31,922 bases of DNA, from the NCBI GenBank assembly GCA_021030915.1, contig JAGEMR010000217.1:1-31922 (forward strand). The letters run 5' to 3'. This document shows, in pieces, positions 10,701-20,769 of the stretch. The stretch is from Astrothelium macrocarpum (Eukaryota > Ascomycota > Dothideomycetes > Trypetheliales > Trypetheliaceae). Made by a program: the position numbers and the translations under genes. The notes beneath the pieces are model-generated. The model searched no databases and was not told the origin of the DNA. It saw only the letters and a program-made list of their open reading frames with translations. How positions within the stretch are numbered: the first letter of the stretch is position 1; every line of letters begins with the position of its first letter.

Positions 10701-10934
10701 GGGGGCGATCATCTCATGGCTTGTGCATTGCTAGATATGGACTGCCAACCCGATGCCATTGTGGCGGAGAAGTTACGTTTAACGAACGAGTTTGCTATTG
10801 AGACCATCCAAGATAGGTACGAAGTCGTGAATAAACCAGACGGGCTTAGTCAAGTGTTGACAGACCGTCAGATGATGTCAGCCTTTCGCAAAGCAAGACT
10901 TCTGGTCTCCGCACTCAAACATCGGTGGAAGTAA
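10671..10934 (+). CDS. Doubtful small open frame, unknown
   Basis: The frame is open from about 10650 and ends at 10934. The first ATG in frame is in the MSLGGDHLMA segment. The protein would have roughly 80 residues with plausible composition (EKLRLTNEFAIETIQDRYE) but no recognised domain. It overlaps the 5' part of the minus-strand relic. The GGDH string is like the arginase motif but the context is not. This could be an exon relic or chance. Confidence 0.2.
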   Translation: MIDHEPIMSLGGDHLMACALLDMDCQPDAIVAEKLRLTNEFAIETIQDRYEVVNKPDGLSQVLTDRQMMSAFRKARLLVSALKHRWK

Positions 10935-11618
10935 TAGAAAAGGTTTGACCAGACAAACTCGTATTACAATACGCTCATTGCTCATATTATACATCGTTTT
11001 CCGGCGTATCTCATGAAGCTCAGGAGACCGGTCTTGCGACGCAGAGAGGATCACCGGACTCCAACAAAAATACGGCCGTCATCCTTGAAAAAGTCACGCC
11101 CAATAAAGTGCAATTCAACCTTCCCTGTATTGTGATGGATCGAAGCTTCGTGAAAAATGGATGTTTTCTTTGGAAAAGGAGATGTACTGAGCCAGATCGA
11201 TCGGCGGCTACTTCCAGATGCCGCTATCATCTCACCTTCAGCTGATTTAATCTAGTTATCGATCATAACTATGTTTAGCATGGCGGGATTGGGCAAAACA
11301 GAGATATCATGGTAACAAAGGGGATCTAGACAATTGGTGCCAGTCTTGACGGGGAAGGCTTCTAAAGCGGTTTTCATGTTTTTCATGTCACCTGCGCCGG
11401 GCGAAGTAAGGCGATCAAATATGCTAAGGCCATTTAAATATATCACGCCCATAACTTACCGGTCTACTCGTTAGTGTTTTGCTATATCAAGTGTCGCCTT
11501 CCTCCGGGATCAACTCCGGTCAAGACGCAGGGACCCCACCATTGCCCCGCTAAACAAAACCAGTTGAAAATCTTTATTTGCAGTTGGATTCACCTTCATA
11601 ACAGCTTATAATCCAACA

Positions 11619-12706
11619 ATGGACGCACCAACAATACAGCCGAAATTTCTTCCCAGTGGAAATGAGCTTGGTTTGGTCGCTGTTGGCTTTTCTGGTGGTC
11701 AAGTATGTCGATATTCAAAATAAGAATCTCACCTTCAATGATAACAAATATTCTAGTGCAAGCCAGGGGTCGACGCCGCGCCCATGGCGCTCATCGATGC
11801 CGGCCTAGTCGAGCAGATCCAAAACGATCTCAAATACAACGTCTCCTACGACAACCAAGTGCACTCCTACGCGGACCTGCTCCCGGCCTCCGACCCGGAC
11901 TACCGCAACATGAAGCGCCCGCTGGCCGTCAGCGCGGTGACGCGCGCGCTCAGCTCGCAGGTGTACGCGCACGCGGCGCAGGGCCGGTTTGTGCTGACGC
12001 TGGGCGGCGACCACTCGATCGCGATTGGCAGCATTTCGGGGACGGCGCGGGCGCTGCGCGAGCGGCTGGGCAGGGAGGTGGCGGTGATTTGGGTGGATGC
12101 GCACGCCGACATCAACACGCCCGAGACGTCGGACAGCGGGAACATCCACGGGATGCCGGTGGCGTTTCTGACGAGGCTGGCGCGGGAGGAGCGCGAGGAA
12201 GTGTTTGGGTGGATAAAGGATGATCAGACGATTAGTACGAAGAAGTTGGTGTATATTGGATTGCGGGACGTGGATAGGGGTGAGAAGAGGATTTTGAAGG
12301 AGCATGGGATTAAGGCCTTTTCAATGCATGACATTGATCGGTAAGAGAGTCTGAAACATTCACCGGGATTGATAAAGAGGGTAGAATGCTGACGAGCGAT
12401 AGCCATGGAATTGGTAAGGTCATGGATATGGCACTTGGATGGATAGGGAGTGACACGCCTATCCATCTCTCCTTTGATATCGATGCTCTGGACCCAATGT
12501 GGGCCCCTAGTACAGGCACCGCAGTCCGAGGCGGTCTAACTCTTCGCGAAGGAGACTTTATTGCGGAGTGCGTGCACCAGACAGGCAGCCTTATCGCTTT
12601 GGACCTCGTGGAGGTGAATCCAAGTTTGGAAATGCAGGGAGCAACGGAAACAATACGGGCGGGATGTTCGATAGTGAGATGTGCTTTGGGGGATACGCTA
12701 CTATGA
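11619..12706 (+). CDS. agaA: Arginase (L-arginine amidinohydrolase)
   Basis: It hydrolyses L-arginine to ornithine and urea, the first step of arginine catabolism, as a binuclear Mn enzyme of the ureohydrolase family. Exons by hand: 11619-11702, 11757-12340 and 12403-12706, with introns of 54 and 62 bp. Total 323 aa, the usual fungal length. The start is the ATG before DAPTIQPKF, and splicing gives VGFSGGQ-CKPGVDAAP, the conserved N-terminal arginase segment. Mn ligands are all present: LGGDHS (His114), WVDAHAD (Asp142, His144, Asp146) and SFDIDALDP (Asp248, Asp250). The substrate loop NIHGMP is at about 157-162, and the C-terminal ALDLVEVNPSLE is present. Exon 2 is unusually GC-rich (about 70% by eye over 11,850-12,140), while exon 3 is normal. 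The next gene follows after about 510 bp on the same strand. The enzyme family is certain; exon borders are very likely. Confidence 0.96.
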
Positions 12707-13218
12707 TTGCTGTTGTCTGCGAAGCATGCCATTTGGAGTAAAAGGAGGGTCTCCCCAGCGGAGTCCGGTGCTTACTGGCGTTGAGCTTGAATACGGCGGT
12801 TCGACTCAGCTACGGAAGTAATGGATCCCCAAGAATGGGGCTCAACAGTTTACCCAGCTTAGGGTTCCTAGTGGTTCGGAATAGTCAAATTGCCTTATTT
12901 GTCACTGTCAGATGCTGATTGATTGCACGCACCACATGTTTCCACTGTCCCGATAATTTGTCGTCAGCGTCCGAGCGTCGGCTGACTTCGGGTTCCGAGG
13001 CATCAAAAAGCGGAGGATATCCAGGGTTATCAAGTCTGATTTTTTGATATCTTCGGGAGAGATTTGATTTCAACTTCGACGGTCCCAGATAAGTAGTACT
13101 CAGGAGTTGAGCTGAGGTGTGTGCGATATTGTGCAGATCGGGAACGTAGATTGTCTCGTGCAGCGTGCCGGTCGATCACTGCAGGGAGGTAGGAGCACAG
13201 ATCATAGAGCTAGTAAAG
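12707..13218. other. Intergenic: arginase 3' end and NADH dehydrogenase promoter
   Basis: About 510 bp of ordinary composition. It should hold the arginase 3' UTR and the promoter of the downstream gene. No convincing gene is seen; a 62-codon minus frame at 12885-13073 has no family signature. Confidence 0.5.
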
Positions 13219-15262
13219 ATGGCAGGTATTCCGAGGTTTTCTGTTTACTGTTACGTCACATTGAAATAGTAAATTGCTAATCGCGTGTATTTGAACCAGG
13301 TGTGAATTGCAGACGTAAATTACCATTCGGAAACACTAGCGCATATATCAACTGTCCTAAGAGTCCCCAGAGTATCGCATTATCAGCGCTCCAACGAATA
13401 CGGTTTAGCAAACCTTCCAATGGCTTTACAGAGACACAACCGCGGAGATATTTGAGCGCGACAAGATCACAACGATGGTTGCAGAGACGCTCAGTATCAG
13501 TTGGTGATCTAAGATCTCAAAGAGACGGTGGGTGTTGTCCTCTTTAAGCAATGGCCTTGACACTGAAAGCTCTTTGTAGATAGAGAGCGGGTTGTAATTC
13601 TTGGTTCAGGTGCGTATTAAGACGTTGGATCATTCGTCTTGGGAACGAGTCTGATACAATGTATTTAGGCTGGGCCGGTTATACATTTGCACAAAAGCTT
13701 GATCCAAAGAAGTACCAGACCGTCATCGTATCGCCTCGCTCTTACTTTGTCTTCACACCCCTCCTAGCTTCTACCTCGGTTGGCACCCTTGAATTTCGCA
13801 CAGCGCTGGAGCCAGTCCGTAGCCGACGATCAAAATCTTTGTTTTTCCAAGGCTGGGCAGATAGCGTCGACTTTGAAAGGAAGGAAATCGCAGTCAAGGA
13901 GGCTATCTATGATCCGAACCAAGGTCTCGCCCCTGTCACGGATAGCCATGCCGACAAATCACACAGAGAAATGGTACGATCCACCAAAAAGGGACACCTG
14001 TTCAATATGTCCTATGACAAATTGGTTATAGCAGTAGGATGTTATAGCCAAACTTTCAACACGCCTGGTGTGAAAGAAAATGCGCTGTTTTTGAAAGATG
14101 TCGGAGATGCTCGAAAAATCCGGAAAAGACTACTTGCATGTTTTGAAACGGCCGCACTTCCCACAACAACGGATGAGTTAAAGGAGCAATTATTAAGATT
14201 TATAGTTGTTGGTGGCGGCCCTACAGGAATAGAGTTCTCTGCTGAGATGCATGATATCATCAGAGAAGATTTGGCAAAGCTATACCCCGAGCTGATGCCT
14301 TTTTATTCAATCACTGTTTATGATGTGGCGCCCAAGGTTTTGTCTATGTTTGACGAAAATCTGGCCAAGTATGCGATGAATGCTTTCGCCAGAGAAGGAA
14401 TCAAAATCAAGACGCGTCACCACGTTCAAGAATTACGAGAGGGATTTCCGGGCCTGGAGAAAGGCAATCAACCCGTAAAAGACCCTGTTAGCGGCTTCAC
14501 GATGAAGACCAAAGAAGAAGGGGAAATGGGCGTGGGCATGGTGGTTTGGTCCACAGGCTTGATGATGAATCCTTTCGTTGAGCGAGCATTAAGCAAAGTT
14601 CAGTCCTTTCCCGGCATAAAAGTGCAGAATGACGAGTTGGAGGTAGATAAAAGGGATCACCCAGCCTGGCTTGTCCGAAAAGATCCAAAGACCGGTTCAA
14701 TAATCACTGATCAGCAATTACGGCTAACGCTAGAACCAGACGGGATCGGGGCGGAGAAGTCCAAAGGAAAGCTGGATGATGTTTTCGTCCTGGGCGACTG
14801 TGCTATAGTCGAAGATTCGACTGATCCGAAAACTGCCCAGGTTGCGAGTCAGAAGGCTGAGTGGCTTGCAACGAGGCTGAATCAGGGGGACCTCGAAGCA
14901 AAGGCCTTCAAATGGAACAATATTGGCATCATGGTATGTACTGACTCAATCGCAAATCATCGTATTTGATAAGGGACAAGCCAATGGATGATTGATACCT
15001 CTCTAGGCGTACATTGGTAACTGGAAAGCAATTATGCAAAGCGGAGGGGTAGGAAACGTTTCTGGGCGAACAGCATGGTTGATATGGCGTGGGGCGTACC
15101 TAGTAAAAAGCATCAGTTGGCGTAATAGAATCTTGATTCCCATGTACTGGTGAGTAAGATGTTGTCGGCCGTAGGATTGGGATTGAGATTTGGACATTCC
15201 GTGCTGACTGTTTTTTTAGGTTCATCAATTGGATTTTTGGAAGGGACATCACCCGGTTTTGA
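13219..15262 (+). CDS. Alternative (type II) NADH:ubiquinone oxidoreductase, mitochondrial
   Basis: A rotenone-insensitive NDH-2 flavoprotein that oxidises NADH and reduces ubiquinone at the inner mitochondrial membrane without proton pumping. Exons by hand: 13219-13225, 13300-13527, 13580-13609, 13669-14933, 15007-15149 and 15220-15262 (571 aa; introns 52-74 bp). The start ATG lies in a 7-nt exon (ATGGCAG), and splicing keeps frame into a basic, Arg/Ser-rich presequence (RRYLSATRSQRWLQRRSVS). FAD-binding GSGWAG is at about 87-92, the NADH-binding VVGGGPTGIEF at about 268-278 and the FAD-closing LGDCA at about 463-467. The C-terminus (WRNRILIPMYWFINWIFGRD) is the membrane anchor typical of NDE/NDI proteins. 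No EF-hand insertion is visible, unlike calcium-regulated homologues such as Neurospora NDE1. Internal versus external orientation cannot be decided from sequence. Confidence 0.93.
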
Positions 15263-15717
15263 GGTAGATAGCAATTCCCTGGCAGCGTTCTCGAGTTTGT
15301 AGCTTTTATCACCAATCGCACGTAAACACGAAGCCATGTTCGTAGTGTTTGTAGGTCGGGGACAAATCGGAAGAGGGTCGGTATGAATTCAGCATGGCGA
15401 AGGCGTTCGGAGTGGATCGTCAGCTTTGAATCATGATTGATTCGGCCCAGCGCTTCAGCCTTCATCCCTGAAACTCCAACACCGCCCGAGTAGTGGCCAG
15501 CCTCATGTGTGCCACCAAGCTTCCCCCTTCATGTCGCCGTCACCAGACATGCAAGCAATCGCTTTCGGCTTAACCCTCCAACCCAACTCTTCATGGCACC
15601 CTGACATTCCTTACGGCTAGTTGCAGTTCGCCTGATGTTCGCCCTTCCCCTTGTATCTAGTCCTGCTCTGGACGTGTATCGTTACCCAACCTGGTCCGGC
15701 ACACCAAGGTGCTCTTG
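15263..15717. other. Intergenic: 3' end of NADH dehydrogenase and next promoter
   Basis: About 455 bp of ordinary composition. Minus-strand open frames here are antisense shadows of the NADH dehydrogenase 3' exons or chance. A pyrimidine-rich stretch at about 15,505-15,660 precedes the next start codon, as is common in fungal promoters. Confidence 0.5.
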
Positions 15718-18224
15718 ATGGTAAGTGTGGACGGAGTCTTTGATCAATCTTTTATCAATTTTGTGCTTTTCCACGGCGGCGCTGACGGTCGTCTTATCTT
15801 ACGCGCAGGCTGAGCGCAGATCCAAAACTCTGGACGAAACATATCAACCCTCAGACTTGAGGGAAACACTCACGGATTTGCCGACGAATGTTGCAACCAG
15901 GAGACGATCTTCAACATTAAATTCACGATCAAAGAAACCAAAACAGCAAACAATTGAGAGGGTTCGACAATCACCGAGACCCGCGTCGCCGAGCTGGGAA
16001 GATATTGATGAAGGGCGATCACAAAGGAAGACCAAATCAAGTGCTACGATAAGAGCAGATACCGGTTCAAGACGCATAAAAACCATATCATCGAGCCAAT
16101 TGGGCACTGTTCGGGAAGAGACTCGAGAATCTAGGGAAGACGGAGCAGGATTCTTTCCCAAGCTCGGCAGGATTCTGGAGAGCAAAGAAACACCATCACC
16201 CAGAAGGAGATCCTCTGGATCTGTTTCGTCCGGATCAGATAGGAACATCTACTCGGTTCGACCACACGTTGGAGGATCGCAAGAAAGTAGCGGTGTGGCA
16301 GAACGCAGAGCAATTCGATATAAACAACGTTTACAGCAACGGAGGGCAGACATTTTGATGAACCCGTCGAAGAATCCCTCTATGCTTTCCGTGGTTTCTG
16401 GCACAACCAACTCTTCTGGAACTTCCAGTGGTAGCGGTTCAACAATCACACAAAAATCTTACGACAAATCCAACGAGGAGAGGCGACGGCGGTCTGGCGA
16501 GTATAGCAGATATCCGGAGGAGAAACGTGAAAGGCACGGCAGTCCATCTACATTCAAATCAGGAAGTAATTACACTATGGATCGATCCAATGTATTCTCT
16601 TTTATGGTGCCTGAGATTCCGGAAGAAACAAGTGTCGAGGAATCGCAGTCCAGCTCTTCATCAGCATACGCAGGCTCGGATGCAGGCTCGGTTCATACTA
16701 GCACAACCTCTATAACATCGTCATCACCTTCTCCTACATCAACTCGAATGCGGTCAATACGAGATGACTGGAATGCTCACGAGAAAGCACGATCAGATGG
16801 TAATGCCTCGGCCCGCGGTAGCAGTTCTGAGCGAAGTCACAGGAGTCGGCGGAGCCAGCGTCAGCCCGAGACAAGAGATAGGACGGAGTCTGACCAGAAA
16901 CTTGCAAAAAGAAGCGAACTGCGAAAAGTGACAGATGCTCCAGCAAATAGTGAGGAAACTCAACACGACGATCGGGCTGAATTTCTTCGACAACAATATG
17001 AGCAGGCCGTGCGACATCAACGCCTACATGAGCAAGCTGCGATGCAGGCATACTATCAATCTCAACCTCCAGAACACCACCCTCAATTTGCTGCTCAGAG
17101 ACTACGCGAAGAACACAATGTTGCACCGCCTGGCCACTACAATGTCCCTCCACCCGCTCCCGAAGCCCCACCCCATCGACCACCATCCATGATGTCCTAT
17201 GCTCACCCACCTGCTGACCAGCAACCACGCTCTCAAACCATCATCTCGCCCGCCGACCCCACACAGACCACTCTCGTCGGCTACGAAGCCCTCGCCACCA
17301 AACTCTCATCATCCTCCGCTACACCCGACCAACCCGACGACAACCCGCCCCTCCGCCCTCTCTACCGCAAATTCGAGCACCTCAACCACCGCGTGCTGCT
17401 GCACCTGCAAGACGAGATCGCGGAGCTCGAAGGCGAGCTACGCCGGTTCGACGAAGCAATTGCGCAGGCTTCTGCAAAAGCCTTGGGCAAGGCCGCCGGG
17501 AAGGAGACAAAGCAATTACCAGTATCGCGACGCGCAGAGGTAAAGGTGGGGACGGAGGCGCATCATCGACGGGTAGAACTACTGGGGCGGATATACGTGA
17601 AGATCGGACAGTATAGTGAGTCGCATTCCGTCATGCCTACCTTACGCATTTCCGCACTACATCCTATCCACCCTCGCTCCCCCCTTAACTGAGTCTCGTA
17701 CAGCAATACTAATATCAAACAGACCAAGCACTCACATCCTTCCGCACCCTCGTCTCCTCTTCCACTCCTCCAGACCCAACAGACATCGACGCGTACCGCG
17801 CGTACCTCAGCGCATCGCGTCCCCTCGTCGACACCGAATCCCGCTTCCTCGACAACCCAGCGGATCTCCTCTCCCTCTCGCCGTCCACCCGCAGTCCCCC
17901 AGCGGGTCTGCCGCCGCAGGCGCCCCTCGCGCTGGCGGTGCTCGCGCTCGTCGCCGTGCCGCTCGCTGCGTTCAGCGTTGTCGGTGGCGTGGCGGCCAGG
18001 CTGTGGGTTGTAGTGGGCACCGGGGTGGGGGTTGCCGGGTGGGTGGGGAGAGGGGCGATTGGGGAGGGGATGGGGAAGGAGTGGGTTGTTGCTGGTGCGG
18101 TGTATGTATTTTCATTTCTATTTATTGCGGACTTACTATCTGGTTGGGTGAGATGCATTGACTAACGTGGAGATTTTATTTTAGGTATTTTGCGACTATG
18201 GCGGCTCTGGCGGCGACGTTGTAA
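15718..18224 (+). CDS. DUF6594 domain membrane protein with long disordered N-terminus
   Basis: Function unknown. Exons by hand: 15718-15720, 15809-17615, 17723-18101 and 18185-18224, giving 742 aa. The first exon is only the ATG, followed by a GTAAGT intron of 88 bp. Exon 2 continues AERRSKTLDETYQP. Residues 2 to about 500 are low-complexity, rich in Ser, Arg, Pro, Gln and His, and surely disordered. From about 515 comes a conserved block, YRKFEHLNHRVLLHLQDEI then AELEGELRRFDE, which is the fungal DUF6594 signature (coiled-coil-like), continuing through RIYVKIGQYNQALTSF. Near the C-terminus are hydrophobic stretches at about 672-695 and 697-712, and AVYFATMAALAATL at the very end, two or three membrane spans as in the family. 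Intron 3 has a good TACTAAT branch site. The main uncertainty is the start: the intron 1 region is open in frame with exon 2 and would encode a hydrophobic stretch. Confidence 0.82.
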
Positions 18225-20769
18225 GAGTGGCGCGCTGTGGCGAATATTTGGATGGCGAGGGTGGGGAGCATTGGGGGGATTAAATCCGTATCTGGCAATA
18301 GGATCCTGGGGTGTTTCCTTGAAAGGAGTGTTTGGATTCAACTCTTGCGAGTTTAGTCATGATTGCTACGAGACCGAGCGTGGCGCTAAGGCGTTGTTGG
18401 ATGGAGATGGGCCAGGAAATTAAGTTGTCTTGGTTTTGCGTGCGTACGCGTGCGTGTCTTCTTTTTTTTCTTCTTTGCTCCGGCAGTTCGCTCTCGGCTT
18501 TGACCGGAGATGTTGGGGTCAAGCTGGGGTGGGAGGGGGAGGGAGAGGGTAGGGTTAGGGGGGTCACGCAAAGTTGGAAAGTACGTTTCTTTTTTATTTT
18601 TATCTCGGGATCTGAGGCACGTTTCGTCTCTGACCCGGTTTCATGTATGCGCATTCCCAAACCTCCCCTATTTCTGTGCTCCATCATTATGCATGCGGCC
18701 GTGCGCCACGCGCTCGTCCGCAGCGTTGACGGTTGGTAAGACCGGTATTCGGGAATATGGTCACGTAATGATTGGGGGCTTGCATTGACGACTGTCGGGA
18801 CTATGGATCTAATGAATACGTAGGTAGAGTGCTTGATTAGGCAATGTAATGGCTCTGGACGTGGTCTGGATTCGTCGGCTTCCAAACAAATTTAAGATTA
18901 CTGGGACTCCAACACTGTTTTTGTTCCTCTCCATAATATTGGAGAAGTCTCCGTGTCATGCAAGTGTTTAATTACTCCATGATGGCGTTTAATGTTTGGG
19001 CTCGGCATCGTTCCTGCATATGCCGATTCTGGATGTTTTAGATACACTGCCAGATTCAGCCATCTTTAATTTTCCAGCGGGCGGTTATATGAAATAAGCG
19101 CCCGTCATGCTCCGTACCTGCTCGGCGGTCCGAGATAAAGACAAGACGGGCAAGCAAACATACGGGAAGCATTGGTGCATTGATAGGGCCGCTGCCAAAC
19201 AAATAGCGCTGCTGCCGCGATCATCGTTCATAGCTCCATGTTATCAAAGTAGGTAGTTTGATCGACGGATCGACGGCCTCGGTCAACTTGATTTTTCATT
19301 TGTGACTCGATTCGCGGGTAAGATCTGCGCTTGGACGAGGGCTGGGGGAGCTGTATGTAAATACAGCACAGAATGCTTGTGCGCGGATGACGCCTTTTCC
19401 TCGAATTGCTACAAAGCCGAACGCGGGCAGCCAAACGCCCGGATTTGGCTGACTATGGGAGGATGATGATGGGTTGAAGCTCTTGCGGCTAGTGAGCTTT
19501 GGAAAAGGGTCGAGATTGCGTGGGCCCGTTCCTGGCTTCCCGCAGCTGCTGCTCAGGGGAGGGAGAAGCTAAGAGGCCAAGTCTGTCGGCTGCTAGCAAT
19601 ACTGAAATGCTAGTAATGCTAGTGCTTCGAGAAAAGATGGCGTTACAGCTTGCGTCAAACGCCGTCCTGGCTATTTGACTAGGGCTCGCTTTCGGGGCTC
19701 GGGCTTGGTGACGCTTCGTCTTGATCGTAGTCGCAGTCGCAATCGTAGTCACACTCACAGGCACACCCATAGGCACGCCCAGAGAGTACTCGGTAGAACA
19801 AGCTTACTTGGCAGCGAGGCTTATCTGGCGAGGAGATGCGGAGCAAACTCATTTCCGACCCGATTGCCAGTCGCATCTCTGGAATGGCCATCTTCCGGCA
19901 GCGCCAACAGATTGCTGCGCTGGGGAGCAGACAGAGGAGTAGAGCCGTCAAAGCTGGGGGGTTCCTGGCCTGAAACACGCCAGCTTGCCCATTACAGTGG
20001 ACAAGCTTAAACGGCTACACACCCGCCTCTCCTGATCCATTCGCTCGCCTCTCCCTCCTGCCCCCGGTCCCTATTCTCTGTCCTCTGTCGCCATCCACCA
20101 TCTCCAATTCCTCCAGGAACAAAGACTGCCATCATCCTTCCGTCCGCCTGCTCCTGACCTCTCCCGGACCCCATTGTCTCTGCCCGTTGCCGCCCCCCGA
20201 AAACATTGCGACTTGCTCACATAACGTCCAAGCGCTATCCGCATATCGTTGGTGTCAATATCGTAATCCGCCGAGGAATGGGCACGGCGCCTCGTTTCAG
20301 AATCGGGACTGGTCATCACTCTGGAATTTGCTGCCCTTTTTAGGCCTTCCATGCGCTCGCAGTTGCCTGCTTGGCCCCGCCCCATTTAATATTCCCCTCT
20401 ACAGCAGCTCCTACTGCTACTATTACACTTCGCTGGTCGAGGAGAGAGAGTGAGAGAGAGCGGCCCATCTCCAAGCGCAAGCGGCGCACTTTCGCGACTG
20501 CAACACAAATCCACCAAAATTGTCGTCGCACAACAAATTCTCTAACCCCCGCATTGGTTCGAGACTCTAATCAAAAAAGATTTCGGTTTTGGTCGCGGTT
20601 GAGTCACCGTGCCACAGATCCTGAATCTTATCTCACTCCTAATTTTCTTTGTTTCGCCCTAGCCGAGTGGGACACAACTTCTCCTTGCGTGGACACAGAG
20701 AGTGACCCCCACCATTGCTCGATAATACTTTGGCATTGATAACCCTCCTTGTCGCATCAATCAGCAGTC
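18225..20769. other. Long intergenic region (2.5 kb) without a supported gene
   Basis: Ordinary composition without frames of conserved character. The long minus frame 18280-18885 has no family signature and odd composition. Low-complexity patches are present: poly-pyrimidine near 18,460 and 18,590, a GGGTAGGGTTAGGGGGG run near 18,548, and a degenerate CGTAGTCGCAGTCGC repeat near 19,724-19,760. It would contain the DUF6594 3' UTR and a long promoter/leader for the RasGAP gene. Confidence 0.5.
20030..20769 (+). promoter_or_regulatory. Pyrimidine-rich promoter/leader of the RasGAP gene
   Basis: From about 20,030 the plus strand is strongly C/T-rich (for example CTCCTGATCCATTCGCTCGC and CTCTCCCTCCTGCCCCC). 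A GA-repeat follows at about 20,440-20,460, then CAAC/ACC-rich sequence up to the ATG at 20770. CT-rich runs upstream of start codons are common in highly expressed or housekeeping genes of filamentous fungi. The transcription start is not determined. Confidence 0.45.

Larger units (their letters stand above)
9469..11618. other. Gene-poor transition region with coding relics
   Basis: About 2.1 kb of normal composition between the satellite and arginase. It holds the minus-strand relics annotated separately and the plus-strand open frame at 10671-10934. The remainder (9480-9900 and 10940-11618) shows no convincing gene. The last few hundred bases presumably include the arginase promoter. A further CCCTCCAATGG at about 9491 echoes the start of the satellite unit. 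Confidence 0.5.

Noticed and set aside
10671..10934. GGDH string suggesting a second arginase fragment
   Set aside because: None of the surrounding ureohydrolase motifs (DAHxD, DxDxxDP) is present, so the match is chance.
11705..12223. Long alternative frames in arginase exon 2 (plus and minus)
   Set aside because: They are shadows caused by very high G+C; the true frame carries all Mn-binding motifs.
12780..12840. GGTTCGACTC string resembling a tRNA T-arm
   Set aside because: No acceptor, D-arm or anticodon stem could be fitted around it. No tRNA or rRNA gene was recognised anywhere in the window.
18540..18565. TAGGGTTAGGG run as a possible interstitial telomere
   Set aside because: Only about two imperfect hexamers inside a longer G-rich stretch, too little to infer a telomere relic.
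18280..18885. 201-codon minus-strand frame
   Set aside because: No conserved motif; low-complexity Lys/Ser/Pro stretches arise from poly-pyrimidine tracts. It overlaps the probable 3' UTR of the DUF6594 gene.
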